Shown: positions 53,895 through 63,505 of the stretch, in pieces
Layout of the letters: each line of letters begins with the position of its first letter
How positions within the stretch are numbered: position 1 is the stretch's first letter
NCBI GenBank assembly: GCA_016713445.1
Contig: JADJPB010000013.1
Location: 128,830-192,829, forward strand
Direction: 5' to 3'
DNA length: 64,000 nucleotides
Source of the DNA: Bacteroidota bacterium
GTDB taxonomy: Bacteria; Bacteroidota; Bacteroidia; AKYH767-A; OLB10
Program-made: the position numbers and the translations under genes
Notes under the pieces: model-generated
Seen by the model: only the letters and a program-made list of their open reading frames with translations
What the model was told of the DNA's origin: nothing
The model's database searches: none

Positions 53895-54683
53895 TTACAA
53901 ATTTGGCATACATCTAAAATGGAAATCAAACTGTAACAAATCATACCTCAGGTGTCCATAAAAATTTGGATCTTCAATAAGATCCCAGTCAAAATTGAAT
54001 TAGCTATAACTTCACTTAAAGCTTTATATGGAAAGTGCTTTTTCTATCGTGTCCTCATCGAATGGTAAAAAAAACGCCACAAAATCGGTTGTTAAAATCA
54101 TACTTTAGATGTAATTTCAAATTTCGTTGTAATGAAAGTTCTTTTCTTCTTTCATGAAAGTCCTTCATGAATTCGATTGCTTTTGTTATATATGAATCCG
54201 AAGGGTAAGTTAAATTAATTTTCTCTATAAATCCACTGTAATTAATATTTATTTCATTATCGTTAAACTTTGAAAATCTAATATTTTATAATCGTCATCA
54301 ATTCTTTCAATTTCATATCTAAAACACTGTCACGATTTACGAAATAGACTGTTCCACCATTCGTTTTCCGGTTGCTTTGATTTTGCTCTTTTATAAACTT
54401 GAATGAATTTTTTAGAAGCTACTAATGATTTTTGAATTATTTCTTCTTTTGAAAAATCAAGAGCCCAATTTTTCTCAAAATACCAATCATCTAATGCTTT
54501 AATTCCATAAAGTAAAATTTCATCTCCAACTATCGAGCAGTAACTTTTAGATCCATTAAGCTGAAATATTTTATCTGACAGTCTACAATCTTTATAAGAC
54601 TTTACGACTTTTTTAATGGTTACAAAAGCATCGGTAACCAGTAAAATTCCTGTGGGTGTATTCCCTGTAATAATGACACTCAT
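53895..54683 (-). CDS. Possible Ntn-hydrolase/proteasome-like protein (frameshifted)
   Basis: About 260 residues over several breaks (near 54330, 54265, 54020-54065). The N-terminus MSVIITGNTPTGILLVTDAFVT recalls the first strands of proteasome-beta and HslV-type Ntn-hydrolases (T-x-x-G-x-x-x-x-G-x-x-x-x-x-D), but there is no Thr/Ser/Cys directly after the initiator methionine except Ser2. The later part (LTYPSDSYITKAIEFMKDFH, DWDLIEDPNFYGHL) is unfamiliar. It is the first gene of a five-gene minus-strand operon. Function unknown; the fold suggestion is tentative. Confidence 0.4.
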
Positions 54684-55077
54684 GTTTGAATCAATTTATT
54701 GCAATTAATACAATATTAGTATTTTATTAATAATTATTCATTGGGAGCAAATCTTTTGTCGTAGTTTACTATTCTTGAAAAAACATCGGTAACCCCTAAT
54801 TTATTAAATTATAGGGTAATAGCCCTTGTGTACTAATAAATAATTATCATCACCATTCAATTGAGCAATTCTTCAATAATTATTCACTTTTCTTTATATC
54901 TCGATCGAATTAGGTTCATACAATGCCTTTCAATTACTAATTAAAAATCTCCTGTTTCTATAGCTTCATTAACGATATCAGATAACTCAATTACCTCATC
55001 ATATACCTTATTCCAGAATAGCTCCTTATCACATTCTCAATAGGGAGTAATTAAGCCATTTGTGGCTATTTTTAGAG
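54684..55077. other. AT-rich gap between recombinase and defence operon
   Basis: About 390 bases with no credible gene. It lies downstream of the serine recombinase and upstream of the five-gene operon (both minus strand), so it should contain the operon promoter and the recombinase terminator. I see no exact TAnnTTTG box on the minus strand that I would stand behind. Confidence 0.4.
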
Positions 55078-56597
55078 TTAATCTGGTGATTCAATTTGTG
55101 GAGCTTTGGGGTCACCCCATGCGACACTTGTTGCAAAAAAGCATTATTCACCTTGTAAATACAGGGTATTTTAGTGGTTCGACAATTTTCAAAATCAAAC
55201 ACTACTCCTTGTGGAAAGTTGAACCTTTGTAATTTTAGCTTTATCTGATAAGGAGATTTTAACCAAAGTGTTCCTGGACTTTCAAAGTAGTCATTTAGGC
55301 AAGTTAATGCTTGATCAAAGCAAACTTGACTCCTCTTTGGACTAGTATAGATTCTTTCTCCAATTCAAAAATTCGATTATCTAATACTGCCACTTGTTCT
55401 TTGTAATCCACATCTGAAATTACATCTTTGAGATTCTTAAGTATTAGCTTTTCCTTTAACTCCTTTAGTTCATTAAGTTTTTTTTCGTTTTCATTTTTTC
55501 TTATACTACTTTCATTCTGTTTCTTTATAACATTGACTGCGATTGCAAACTTCAAGGTATTCAAATCTGAAGGCAATATTTTATATTTATCAAGGAATTG
55601 GGAAAACATATATTCTAATTGCTCTTTTCTGAATGTGATATGCTTTTTCCTAAACCAATAGTAAGAGTGCTTCTTTATTCTCCCTTTCACCATGCACCTA
55701 CTAAGGATCACCATTTTCATGACGAATATGATTTCGTAATGGAAAATCTGGATTCTGTATATTGTATGTATAACCTCTCTTTCTTCGATTTATAAGAATT
55801 TTTTTGCACTAAGTCAAATAATTCAGGTTGGACAATTGCTTTAAAATTTGACTTCTGATTTTTCATCACCCATTTTAATTCTACCTGCATAAGTTTCATT
55901 TTTAAGCATCCGATAAAATTGACTTTTACATATAGGCTTATCCTTATTATTGGTTAATTTGTCCTTCAAATAACTTCTTATTTGTTCTATTGTATTTACT
56001 CCGCGAACAATTTCCTTAAAGGCATAGAGAACAAACTGAGCTTTTTTATTTTGAACTAGATTAGATCTTCCATTGATAGTGCTGATTATCATAGCCAATT
56101 GGAGCACCCCAAACATATCTTCCTTCACGAACTGCTTCCTTCATTCCTTCAATAGTTCTTTCAAGTCCTCCATCATTATCAAACTGAGCAATATTTGAAA
56201 TAATTCCTCCATAAATCTTCCAGTTGGGGTGTCATCCAAAATGCTCAGTCGCTGATTTTACTTCAACACCATACTTTTCAAGAGAATTCTTAGATTTCCA
56301 TAGTCATCCTTATTTCTTGAAAGCCTATCAATCTTGTAGAAAACAACAGCATTAATCTGGTTTTTTCTTAAGGTACAGAATTTAAGCATTTTATTTAACT
56401 CTGTTCTATCAGCAGTTTTTTGCACTTTCACCCTTCTCAATAAAAATATGCTCAACTTCGTAACCATTATTTTGTGCATACTCCCTGCAAATTCTCTCTT
56501 GTGAAGTTAGACTAGTACCTTCTTCCACTTGCCTACCTGTAGATACTCTACAATAAATCACCGCTCTCTTTATTTGTGTGTTTTCATTTGTTTTCAT
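55078..56597 (-). CDS. Large serine recombinase (frameshifted)
   Basis: About 505 residues. Resolvase domain: RAVIYCRVSTGRQVEEGTSL with the catalytic serine (about residues 11-30), then FYKIDRLSRNKDD. Recombinase domain: YVWGAPIGYDN, EIVRGVNTIEQIRSYLKDKL, FYRMLKNETYAGRI. A zinc-ribbon/coiled-coil part follows (SYYWFRKKHITFRKEQLE, long KELKEKLIL coil), then the typical C-terminal block LQRFNFPQGVVFDFENCRTTKIP. Breaks near 56430, 56300, 56230, 56090, 55860, 55720 and 55305; each continues in another frame. This enzyme could integrate and excise the surrounding element without a tyrosine integrase. The stop is uncertain (55078 or 55029). Confidence 0.8.
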
Positions 56598-56787
56598 TGA
56601 GATTATAAAAAGCTAACTCTACTAATATTTCGGCCAGAGAAAATAATTCTTGGTTGTATTGAGATTTAGGAGGAAAAAGTTCATTGGGAAAATCTGAAAT
56701 CGAAAGTCCCGCAGATGCTAAAAGTTCTGAAAGCTCTTTTCGATTTATTTTAATTCCATCCCACTTTTGAGGTAATACAGTATTCAT
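56584..56787 (-). CDS. Small protein upstream of the serine recombinase
   Basis: A 67-residue hydrophilic protein (KWDGIKINRKELSELLASAG, then FPNELFPPKSQYNQ and an amphipathic helix). It overlaps the recombinase start by 14 bases on the same strand, so it is co-translated with it. No family is recognised. It could be a recombinase accessory factor by position only. Confidence 0.5.
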   Translation of the reverse strand: MNTVLPQKWDGIKINRKELSELLASAGLSISDFPNELFPPKSQYNQELFSLAEILVELAFYNLNENK

Positions 56788-56853
56788 AAAAAGTATAGCA
56801 GATTTCTAAAAATCATACATCTTTATTTTCTCAATTAATCAGAAATAAAATAA

Positions 56854-56890
56854 GACAGGAAAAGAGCTACAAATAGCTCTTTTTCCTGTC
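56854..56890. terminator. Long hairpin with TAGCTCTTTTTCCTGTC arm
   Basis: Arms GACAGGAAA-AGAGCTA and TAGCTCT-TTTTCCTGTC close a CAAA loop, about 16 bp with one bulge. It lies between divergent units and can stop transcripts in either direction. The same 3' arm is found at 59662-59677. Confidence 0.65.
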
Positions 56891-56925
56891 TATTTCGATA
56901 TCAATAAAAACAATACAATTTCTGA

Positions 56926-58227
56926 ATGAGCACCGATGAAAACGAAATCACACCAATAGGCACAACAGATTGGCGAAATACAAAACACCATTTGGTATAA
57001 AGGATAAGGACAGACTAGGTCATTTTATGTAATTGGAAAACAGGAGTAGGAAAAAGCACGTTACTTCAAAACATGGCTATTTCTGATATCCAAAAAGGAA
57101 AAGGATTAGCTTTGTTAGATCCACACGGAGATATTGCAGAAGATATACTAAACTATATTCCAAATGAAAGACTGGAACAAGTAATCTATTTTAATCCAAG
57201 TGATATTGAACATCCATAGGATTCAATCCACTATTTAATGTATCAGAAAACTTTCATCATCTAGTTGCATCAGGAGTAATCTCAACATTTAAAAGATTTG
57301 GTCTGAGAGTTTGGGGTCCAAGAATGGAACACATTCTTCGCTTTTGTCTTCTCACCCTACTTCAATATCCATCTGCCACCCTTCTACACATTCAACCACT
57401 CTTAACAAACAGAGAATTCCGAATGCATGTTCTGTCTAACATTAAGACAACATACATCCTAGAATTCTGGCACAATGAATTTGAAAAATTCTCTCCTTCA
57501 CTAAGAGCAGAAGCAGTTTTCTCCAATACTTAATAAGGTTGGACTCTTTCAAACTAGTAATCCTCTTCGAAGTGTGGTTGGACAAAGTGAATCCACCTTA
57601 GATATATCTGAACTTATGGAAAAGGATATATTCTAATTGCTAACCTCTCAAAGGGGCAACTTGGAGAAGAGGTATCTTCAATGATTGGAAGTATGATTGT
57701 AACCTCAATTCAGTTATCTGCACTTTCAAGATCCACTAAACCAGAAATAGCCCGAAAACCGTTTTATCTGTATGTAGATGAGGTGCATTCTTTCGTGAGC
57801 CTATCCTTTGCGGATATCCTATCAGAAGCACGTAAATACGCTCTAGGGCTGTTTATGGCACATCAATTCATAGATCAGCTAAGGAAAGATTAGATTGGCA
57901 ATTTTTGGTAATGTAGGGACAATCGTATCTTTTAGGATTGGAGCGGAAGACGCAAAATACTTAGCACAAGAATTCTTTCCTGAATTTGATGAATCAGATT
58001 TAGTTCATCTTCCACGCTATTCAATGTATTTAAAACTGATGATTGATGGAACCACATCAAAACCATTTAGTGCAGTTTCCAATTCTTTAAACACAAAGAG
58101 AACAAATTTGAAAGATGAAGTTATAAAATATTCAAGAAATAATTTTCGTGTAAAACAAAAAAACATTATCAATCGAAGACTTTTATTCAAAAATACCGAT
58201 ACACAACAAGATTTATTTTCCACATAA
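56926..58227 (+). CDS. Conjugation-type coupling ATPase, TraD/VirD4/HerA-like (frameshifted)
   Basis: About 440 residues when joined. Walker A is VIGKTGVGKSTLLQNM near 57040, preceded by RLGHFYVIG. Walker B-like ALLDPHGDIAEDIL follows at about 57115. Then IYFNPSDIEHP, RMEHILRFCLLTLLQYP, VVGQSESTLDISELM and YLYVDEVHSFVSLSFADILSEARKYALGLFMAHQF, the TraM-recognition-type block of TraD/TraG. The end GNVGTIVSFRIGAEDA and DLVHLPRYSMYLKLMIDG is typical of type IV coupling ATPases of mobile elements. Breaks near 56975, 57035, 57215, 57530, 57625 and 57890. It suggests the element is or was mobilisable; no relaxase or pilus gene is in this window. Confidence 0.75.
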
Positions 58228-58303
58228 AGGTTATCACAATAATATCCACTTATAGCTCTTTTTCCTCTCTCGTACATTTCATCATAAATTATAACGTTTA
58301 AGT

Positions 58304-58581
58304 ATGAGTGAAGAAAAAAAGTACATTTCAAATAAATTAAGAAGATACAGAAGACTGTCTGGATACAAACAAAGAGAGGTTGCAAAACTGTTAGGCTTAA
58401 AATCTGCTACAAGACTTACCAAATGGGAAAAGGGGAAAATCTTTTCCAAGTGTTCCTAATTTATTAAAAACTAAGTGCGCTTTATTCCACTCTTGCAAAC
58501 GATTTCTATTTTGAATTATATCAATGTTACAAAAAAGAATTAACTAAACAACAAGTTCGATTTAAAAAGAAAAAGAAATGA
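58304..58581 (+). CDS. Short XRE-type HTH regulator (one frameshift)
   Basis: About 92 residues. After the start MSEEKKYISNKLRRYRRLSG the helix-turn-helix reads KQREVAKLLGLKSATRLTKW, then EKGK. The frame breaks in the GGGGAAAA run near 58432-58440; the repaired reading continues LPSVPNLLKL with SALYSTLANDFYFELYQCYK and a lysine-rich tail. The stop overlaps an ATG at 58578. Its place between the coupling ATPase and the RuvC-like gene suggests control of element genes. Confidence 0.65.
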
Positions 58582-58976
58582 AAATGTACATTATTTACAC
58601 AACTAAAGAAGTGTTAGCACATCCAAGATGCTTTATACATGAGTATGGCTAATACTGAAAAAGAGATTGCACGCGAAGACAGTGATTATTTCAGCACACT
58701 GTCTGAGTTATGCAATCCCTATATCTTTTTCAGTACATCAATTTTTGCTTAATGCCTTATGCTTGATCACTTAAGACTATAGCAAATGAAATGGAATTAG
58801 TACAGACATATTGTGGAAATCATAGAACTGTTTTAGAAACAGGTGTGTTTACTAAACCTTTGAATTGATTCTACTTTAAAAGAAAAGCGTAACGTATAAC
58901 GGCGATAGATTTCTTTAAAGAAATCTTAATCGTCGATACGGAACTATAATCTGCTGAAAAATTAAATATCAAAACC
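58582..58976. other. Region of short broken frames with an 18-bp palindrome
   Basis: Only short frames are seen, for example MKMYIIYTTKEVLAHPRC from 58578 and EMELVQTYCGNHRTVLETG near 58792-58855; they may be pieces of one damaged small gene. At 58908-58925 lies the perfect palindrome GATTTCTTTAAAGAAATC, with further CGAT/ATCG pairing outside it, 50 bases before the next start. It could be an operator or a hairpin in the leader. Confidence 0.45.
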
Positions 58977-59213
58977 ATGACAAATGAAATTGAAAACTTA
59001 CTCGCTAAAGAAATCGCTGAATCTTTGAATGATCAGAAGTCCTTACCCCTCTACCAACAAATGACAAACAAATATTCGCCAGTATTTCTTCGAGAAAAGC
59101 TAAGAGAGGCACTCTCCGTGCCTCCAGAGAAAGTACGGAAGAACAGAGGAGCACTCTTCACATGGATGGTGAAAAACCATGCCAAGTATCAAGAGTTCCA
59201 TTCTAGGGATTAG
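58977..59213 (+). CDS. Small protein preceding RuvC-like gene
   Basis: A 78-residue, highly charged protein (NEIENLLAKEIAESLND, then VFLREKLREALSVPPEKVRK and RGALFTWMVKNH). It overlaps the RuvC-like gene by 35 bases in another frame, which suggests coupled translation. No family is recognised; the composition fits a small DNA-associated or partner protein. Confidence 0.55.
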   Translation: MTNEIENLLAKEIAESLNDQKSLPLYQQMTNKYSPVFLREKLREALSVPPEKVRKNRGALFTWMVKNHAKYQEFHSRD

Positions 59214-59658
59214 TCTAGGAACAAGAATGGTAGGGGTGGCAGTATTGTGCCAAGGTGAACTAGTGGAATGGAAGGTGCTTCCATTTAAAGGAAAATGGGC
59301 CATCGAAAAGCAAAACGAAATCATTGATTCCATCATAGAAATATTAAGCGAATATAAAGTATTAAAAATAGCAATGAAAAAGATTTGTCCGATAAGAGCG
59401 TCACTTCCACTCTTAGAATTGGAAAGAACTTTTATTGACTGGTGTATAGAGAATTACTATCGTCCAAAGCAATTCACCATAGAACAGATTCGAACCTTTC
59501 AAGAAAATAACTCACATAAACTTGAAGAAGAATTGAACTATGAATACAACAGACAACAACAAATCAATACTCCATACTACGCTAAAGTATTTGAAGCTGT
59601 GACCTTAGCACAAATGGGAAATGATGCATCTAAAATGCTTCATACAAAAAAGAGCTAG
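59179..59658 (+). CDS. RuvC-like RNase H-fold protein lacking the first catalytic Asp
   Basis: 159 residues. The start ILGISLGTRMVGVAVLCQGE is the first beta-hairpin of RuvC/YqgF-like nucleases, but the first catalytic aspartate (GIDxGT) is serine here. The middle has LLELERTFIDWC, and the end VFEAVTLAQMGND corresponds to the helix that carries late acidic residues in RuvC. With the first metal ligand missing it may bind branched DNA without cutting, or use a shifted site. It sits between element genes (coupling ATPase upstream, ArdC downstream) and ends inside a terminator hairpin. Confidence 0.65.
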   Translation: MPSIKSSILGISLGTRMVGVAVLCQGELVEWKVLPFKGKWAIEKQNEIIDSIIEILSEYKVLKIAMKKICPIRASLPLLELERTFIDWCIENYYRPKQFTIEQIRTFQENNSHKLEEELNYEYNRQQQINTPYYAKVFEAVTLAQMGNDASKMLHTKKS

Positions 59659-59672
59659 AAATAGCTCTTTTT
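59647..59672 (+). terminator. Terminator overlapping the RuvC-like stop codon
   Basis: An 11-bp stem, AAAAAGAGCTA with TAGCTCTTTTT, closes a GAAA tetraloop. The stop codon TAG (59656-59658) lies inside the left arm, and the sequence continues TTTTTCCTGTC as in the hairpin at 56854. Confidence 0.75.
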
Positions 59673-59738
59673 CCTGTCTTATATGTTTTGAGAAGCTTTT
59701 GTATAGTAATTACAAATGTTCATTAAAAACTAAAAATC

Positions 59739-60696
59739 ATGAAAGAAACAACCAACACTAAGCGTGATGTCTACGCAATTGTAACAGACAAAATCATTGA
59801 AATGTTAGATAAGGGAAAGATCCCCTGGAGACAGCCCTGGACAAAATCAGGTGAGCCTTCTAACCTAATTTCAAAAAAGCCATATCGAGGCATAAACATT
59901 ATGCTTCTAGCATCTCTAGGTTATGCCCAAAACTACTTCTTAAGCGAGAAACAAGCTATAGAATTAGGTGCAACTATCAAAGAAAATGAGAAACCTCATT
60001 TAGTGGTTTTCTGGAATTGGCAAGACAAAGAGGCCAAAGAGGGAGAAGAGAAGAAAAATTGCCCTTCTTCGCTATTATATGGTCTATAACGTGTCTCAAT
60101 GTATTGGAATACCATCTGAGCGTATCCCAGAGACAAATCGCCCTGTAGACCCTATAGAGCTTGCAGACAAGATAGTGGAGAACATGCCAAACCCACCTGA
60201 AATCTCACATGAATATACAGGTGCATTCTATGATCCAATTGAAGACCTAATTAACATTCCCTACATCAATTCATTTGATGATAAGGAAAGTTATTATTCC
60301 GTGTTATTCCATGAACTTGTACATAGTACTGGTCACGGAATGAGGTTGGCTCGAAAAGGAATCACTGAGAAAATTGTATTTGGATCTGAGCAGTATTCCC
60401 AAGAGGAGATAATTGCTGAGTTAGGAGCTTGCTATTTGAAGAACCATTCTGGAATTGAAACGGAACCAACAAAGAACAATGCAGCATATATTCAAAACTG
60501 GTTAAAGGTTCTCAAGAACGATAGGAAGTTCATAGTGTATGCAAGTAGTTTTGCTCAGAAGGCGGTGGATTATGTTTTAAATGTAGAGTGGGAAACAAAG
60601 GATCTAGAATCGAGTAATGATTCAAATGATACATTACCATTATCTACTCAAACTGAAACAAAAAAGAAAGCTCGCAAGAAATCAGACACCGTTTAA
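59739..60696 (+). CDS. ArdC-like antirestriction protein with zincin domain (frameshifted)
   Basis: About 318 residues. The N-terminal ArdC ssDNA-binding domain is complete: YAIVTDKIIEMLDKGKIPWR, QPWTKSGEP, KPYRGINIMLLASLGY and LVVFWNW. The C-terminal metallopeptidase-like domain has the zincin motif FHELVHSTGH (two His, one Glu) and the third-ligand region YSQEEIIAELGACYL. The frame breaks near 60056-60066, where two indels in A and C/T runs hide the joining KLPFFRYYMVYNVSQ stretch. ArdC proteins are carried by conjugative elements and protect incoming DNA against restriction. It is a strong sign that this region came by transfer. Confidence 0.85.
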
Positions 60697-60707
60697 AACT
60701 AACTCAA

Positions 60708-60872
60708 ATGAGAAGTTGTATTGATTGTGGAGATGTGATTGTTGGAAGAAGTGATAAAAAATTCTGTTCTGGACATTGTAGAAGTGCCTTTTACTATGAT
60801 AAATTTGAAGTGATTCACCTATCACACGGACAATTGTATCGAAGCTTCATAGAAACCGAAGAATTTTGTTAG
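60708..60872 (+). CDS. 54-residue zinc-finger-like protein
   Basis: A short protein starting 12 bases after the ArdC gene on the same strand. MRSCIDCGD at the start and KKFCSGHCRSAFYYDK at about residues 23-38 supply a C-x2-C and C-x3-C pair, the pattern of small treble-clef zinc fingers found in Bacteroidota mobile elements (often 'DUF2116-like'). Probably DNA- or RNA-binding. Function is not known. Confidence 0.6.
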   Translation: MRSCIDCGDVIVGRSDKKFCSGHCRSAFYYDKFEVIHLSHGQLYRSFIETEEFC

Positions 60873-60909
60873 ATACTTTCATTAAACAAAATCAACTTCA
60901 ATTTCTGAA

Positions 60910-61050
60910 ATGACAGTACTAGGATTTAGCTTCAAGTATTCAACACACCAAGAATGCACTATTGAGAGTGTGGTTTATTATTGTTTTGATGTTGGCTATT
61001 GCATTTTAAATGAAGAAGTAGTTGTGATCAGAAAGCCAACAGATCAGTAA
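60910..61050 (+). CDS. 46-residue hypothetical protein
   Basis: A short open frame (MTVLGFSFKYSTHQECTI, then a CFDVGYCILNEE segment) between the zinc-finger gene and a strong terminator. Same strand and spacing suggest it is the last gene of the ArdC transcript. No family recognised; it could be spurious. Confidence 0.35.
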   Translation: MTVLGFSFKYSTHQECTIESVVYYCFDVGYCILNEEVVVIRKPTDQ

Positions 61051-61059
61051 ACACCACAG

Positions 61060-61088
61060 GCGGTTCCATTATCGAACCGCTTTTTTTA
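61060..61088 (+). terminator. Rho-independent terminator of the ArdC operon
   Basis: Stem GCGGTTC (61060-61066) and GAACCGC (61074-61080) with a 7-base loop, followed by seven T at 61081-61087. It separates the plus-strand ArdC group from the minus-strand GNAT/HerA/SIR2 group. Confidence 0.85.
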
Positions 61089-61276
61089 TTTTGGCTCACA
61101 GGATAACTCATTCTCACCTGTTACGCAGAGCTACACATAACCGATTCATTTTGTGTCAAGGTTGGCTGTCTAAATATTTTTTGCCACTTGTCTTGACCTT
61201 GACTCGCAAAAGAATTGGCATAACTTACGTGGCAGGTGAGAGAGGGTTATTGATTTTGTTTGGTGTTTGTAATCAT

Positions 61277-61957
61277 TTACCTTTTAGTGTCAAACCAAGC
61301 GTCTTCAAATTTTATTGGATGTCTATTAATTTCGTCAATTAATTCTTTTAATTCTTCTGTGTATTCTGTTTCGCTAAACTTCGCTTCAATTTCAGAATGT
61401 ATTAACCGTAAAGAACACCCTAAGTAATTTATGTGTTTCTTTAATTCCTTCATTCTGTCTTCTGTTATTTCAGAATTTTGTCCATGAATCAAATGATCAG
61501 CTTGGTAAGTGTCCCTATGTAATAAATATTTATTATTTATTGATTTTACAAACCCAAGTGATAGTGCAACTTTTTCTGACGATTTAAAATTTGTATCGCT
61601 AATTTGAAACTTGTCTATTGAAATTTTTTGTTCTTCTCTGTCTTGAAACAGATGAAACAAAATTGTTTTCTTCATTGCATTAGTCAAGAAACCTTGTCCT
61701 CGATATTTCTTGTCAATGAACCAATGTAGGTCTTGCCCCATATCAAGAACTGCACCAACATAAATTCCTTCTTCATTTGTAATAAAGTAAAATTTAAAAG
61801 GTCCATCAGGACAAGTATTTTCGTCTATAATTTTTGGTTCCGTAGCCCAAACTTTTGCGATATAAACATTTTCTGATAATGGTCTTAAATGTATAAGTCC
61901 AGCAGTTTTCTTTTTATTAAGTTTGTTAATTAATGACTTTATAAATTTTTCTGTCAT
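61277..61957 (-). CDS. GNAT-family N-acetyltransferase linked to HerA
   Basis: A 226-residue protein from ATG 61957 (MTEKFIKSLINKLNKKKTAG). The GNAT fold is indicated by LHWFIDKKYRGQGFLTNAMK, whose RGQG-FL block is the acetyl-CoA pyrophosphate loop, and by a following strand and ALSLGFVKS. The last 70 residues are an added helical tail (ITEDRMKELKKHINYLG). The ATG overlaps the repaired HerA stop as ATGA, so it is translated with HerA. An uncorrected reading would wrongly fuse the HerA C-terminus to it (62200 start). A role in the defence unit is possible but unproven. Confidence 0.7.
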   Translation of the reverse strand: MTEKFIKSLINKLNKKKTAGLIHLRPLSENVYIAKVWATEPKIIDENTCPDGPFKFYFITNEEGIYVGAVLDMGQDLHWFIDKKYRGQGFLTNAMKKTILFHLFQDREEQKISIDKFQISDTNFKSSEKVALSLGFVKSINNKYLLHRDTYQADHLIHGQNSEITEDRMKELKKHINYLGCSLRLIHSEIEAKFSETEYTEELKELIDEINRHPIKFEDAWFDTKR

Positions 61958-63500
61958 TTTCTGTCTGTGCATTTGTCCAATGTAAATATTTTCGGTGTCT
62001 CGCTGTGTGGTAAAGGGTTTGCATCTGTAATTTTTTATGAGTGATGAAAATGCAAATGCTTCGCCTAATACTAAAGCTTGTTGCTGTTTAAGGCTTGTCA
62101 ACAGGTCAATTTGGCTTTTGTCGTCATATTCTATGGTGTTTCTGATAAATTCTAAATCTCTGCTATTTGTTATTTTGTGAACTATATAAGAGAATTGCAT
62201 TGCGAAATTACTGTGTTTGAAACTTCAGAAGGTCGTTGAGTTGAAACCATAAGATTTACTCCAAATTTTCGTCCTTCTCTTGCTAATTTGTCGATGTAAT
62301 AGTTGTTGATTTGGTCAGTTGATGTTGTCGAAATATATCTGTGAGCCTCCTCCAAAACCAATAAAATGTTATCTTTTGCCTATGGGCTGGATTTGATTTG
62401 TAGTTAAAGATGCTTTTGCTAATCATATAAACCAACAAAGCTAAAATATCATTTGCAACTCTTAGGGATAGAATCAAAACGGTTTCTGTTTCTGAATTCA
62501 AAAATGTTTCAATTGTGTTTCCTGTTTTATTGAACACGGCTTTAAATCTTTCATCAGATGAGAAATGTTTAATTCTCATTATGATGTGTTTCAAAAAGCC
62601 TATTGTGAAATTGTCACGATTCCCATTCCTGTCAACTGGAACTGCATTTTCAATTTCAACTTGAAGCTGTGCAAAATCATAATAAATTTTGTCATCAACA
62701 TTTTTTGAGCCTTTGAGTTTTTCAACCGCACTTTTTAAATAGGGAATTACGTTTGGTGAATCTTCTTTTAGTAGTTGAGTTAATTCATAAAAACTTAAAT
62801 CCTTGTGAGATAATTCTAAGTCGGTGTAATCTTTTAAAACCACCCAAGCTGGTTTGCCTTTCTCATCATTGAAAATTCCAGAATATTCTTCGTTGGAATC
62901 AATTATGATTGTTTTTAAGTGTTTATTTGTTGCATTTTGTAATCTTCCTTTGTCAAGATAAATGCCCTGCAAAATTGATGTAACAGTGCAAGACTTTCCA
63001 CTTCCTGTATTGCCGAAAACTGCACAATGTTTTCCAAACAAGATGTTTGGATCAGCGTTTATATTTACTTGGTTAAAATATATGTCGCTACCTACTTGCA
63101 AGGTTGCCGAATCTGCTTTGATTGTTGAATTATAAATGGATTCAAGTTGTTTTTCTTCAACTGTGAATACATCAGAATCTAACGTAGGGAAATAGTCAAC
63201 TCCTCTTTTAAATGTATTGTTGATTGGGTTAAAAGTGCCTATTAGCCTAATTTTAGAAATTATCACATTCGCTTTGGGAGAAAACAAAACTTCTCTTTCT
63301 TTTGACGGCTCTAATTGTTCAAAGATTATTCCGATAGCATTTTGCGAATTGAATAGTGGAATCGAAACATAACTGTTTAACATACCTACAATGTGTAAGC
63401 CATTGCCAGATGAATTGGGGTTTAGAAAAATATCCTTGTCGTGTATTATTTCTAAATATCTATTCGTAATACGATAAACTGCTCCAATTTTAAATGCCAT
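61954..63500 (-). CDS. herA: HerA-type DNA-translocase ATPase of a SIR2-HerA system (frameshifted)
   Basis: About 515 residues. The N-terminal HAS-barrel-like part (MAFKIGAVYRITNRYLEI) is followed by Walker A CAVFGNTGSGKSCTVTSILQ (about residues 168-185) and LKTIIIDSNEEYSGIF (DUF87 domain). Then, after a break near 62370-62380, comes ILLVLEEAHRYIS with the Walker B/glutamate block, GRKFGVNLMVSTQRPSEV with the sensor, SYIVHKITNSRDLEFIRNTI and QALVLGEAFAFSSLIK, the HerA C-terminal signature. A second break near 62195 and an A run near 62033 are bridged; the end reads KITDANPLPHSETPKIF and stops at 61954-61956. It follows the SIR2 gene by 5 bases. Together they form the SIR2-HerA antiphage complex. 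Confidence 0.85.
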
Positions 63501-63505
63501 TGTTT

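Noticed and set aside
61277..62200. A 307-residue fusion of HerA tail and GNAT domain
   Set aside because: An A-run indel near 62033 merges the two; repaired HerA stops at 61954-61956 overlapping a good GNAT start.
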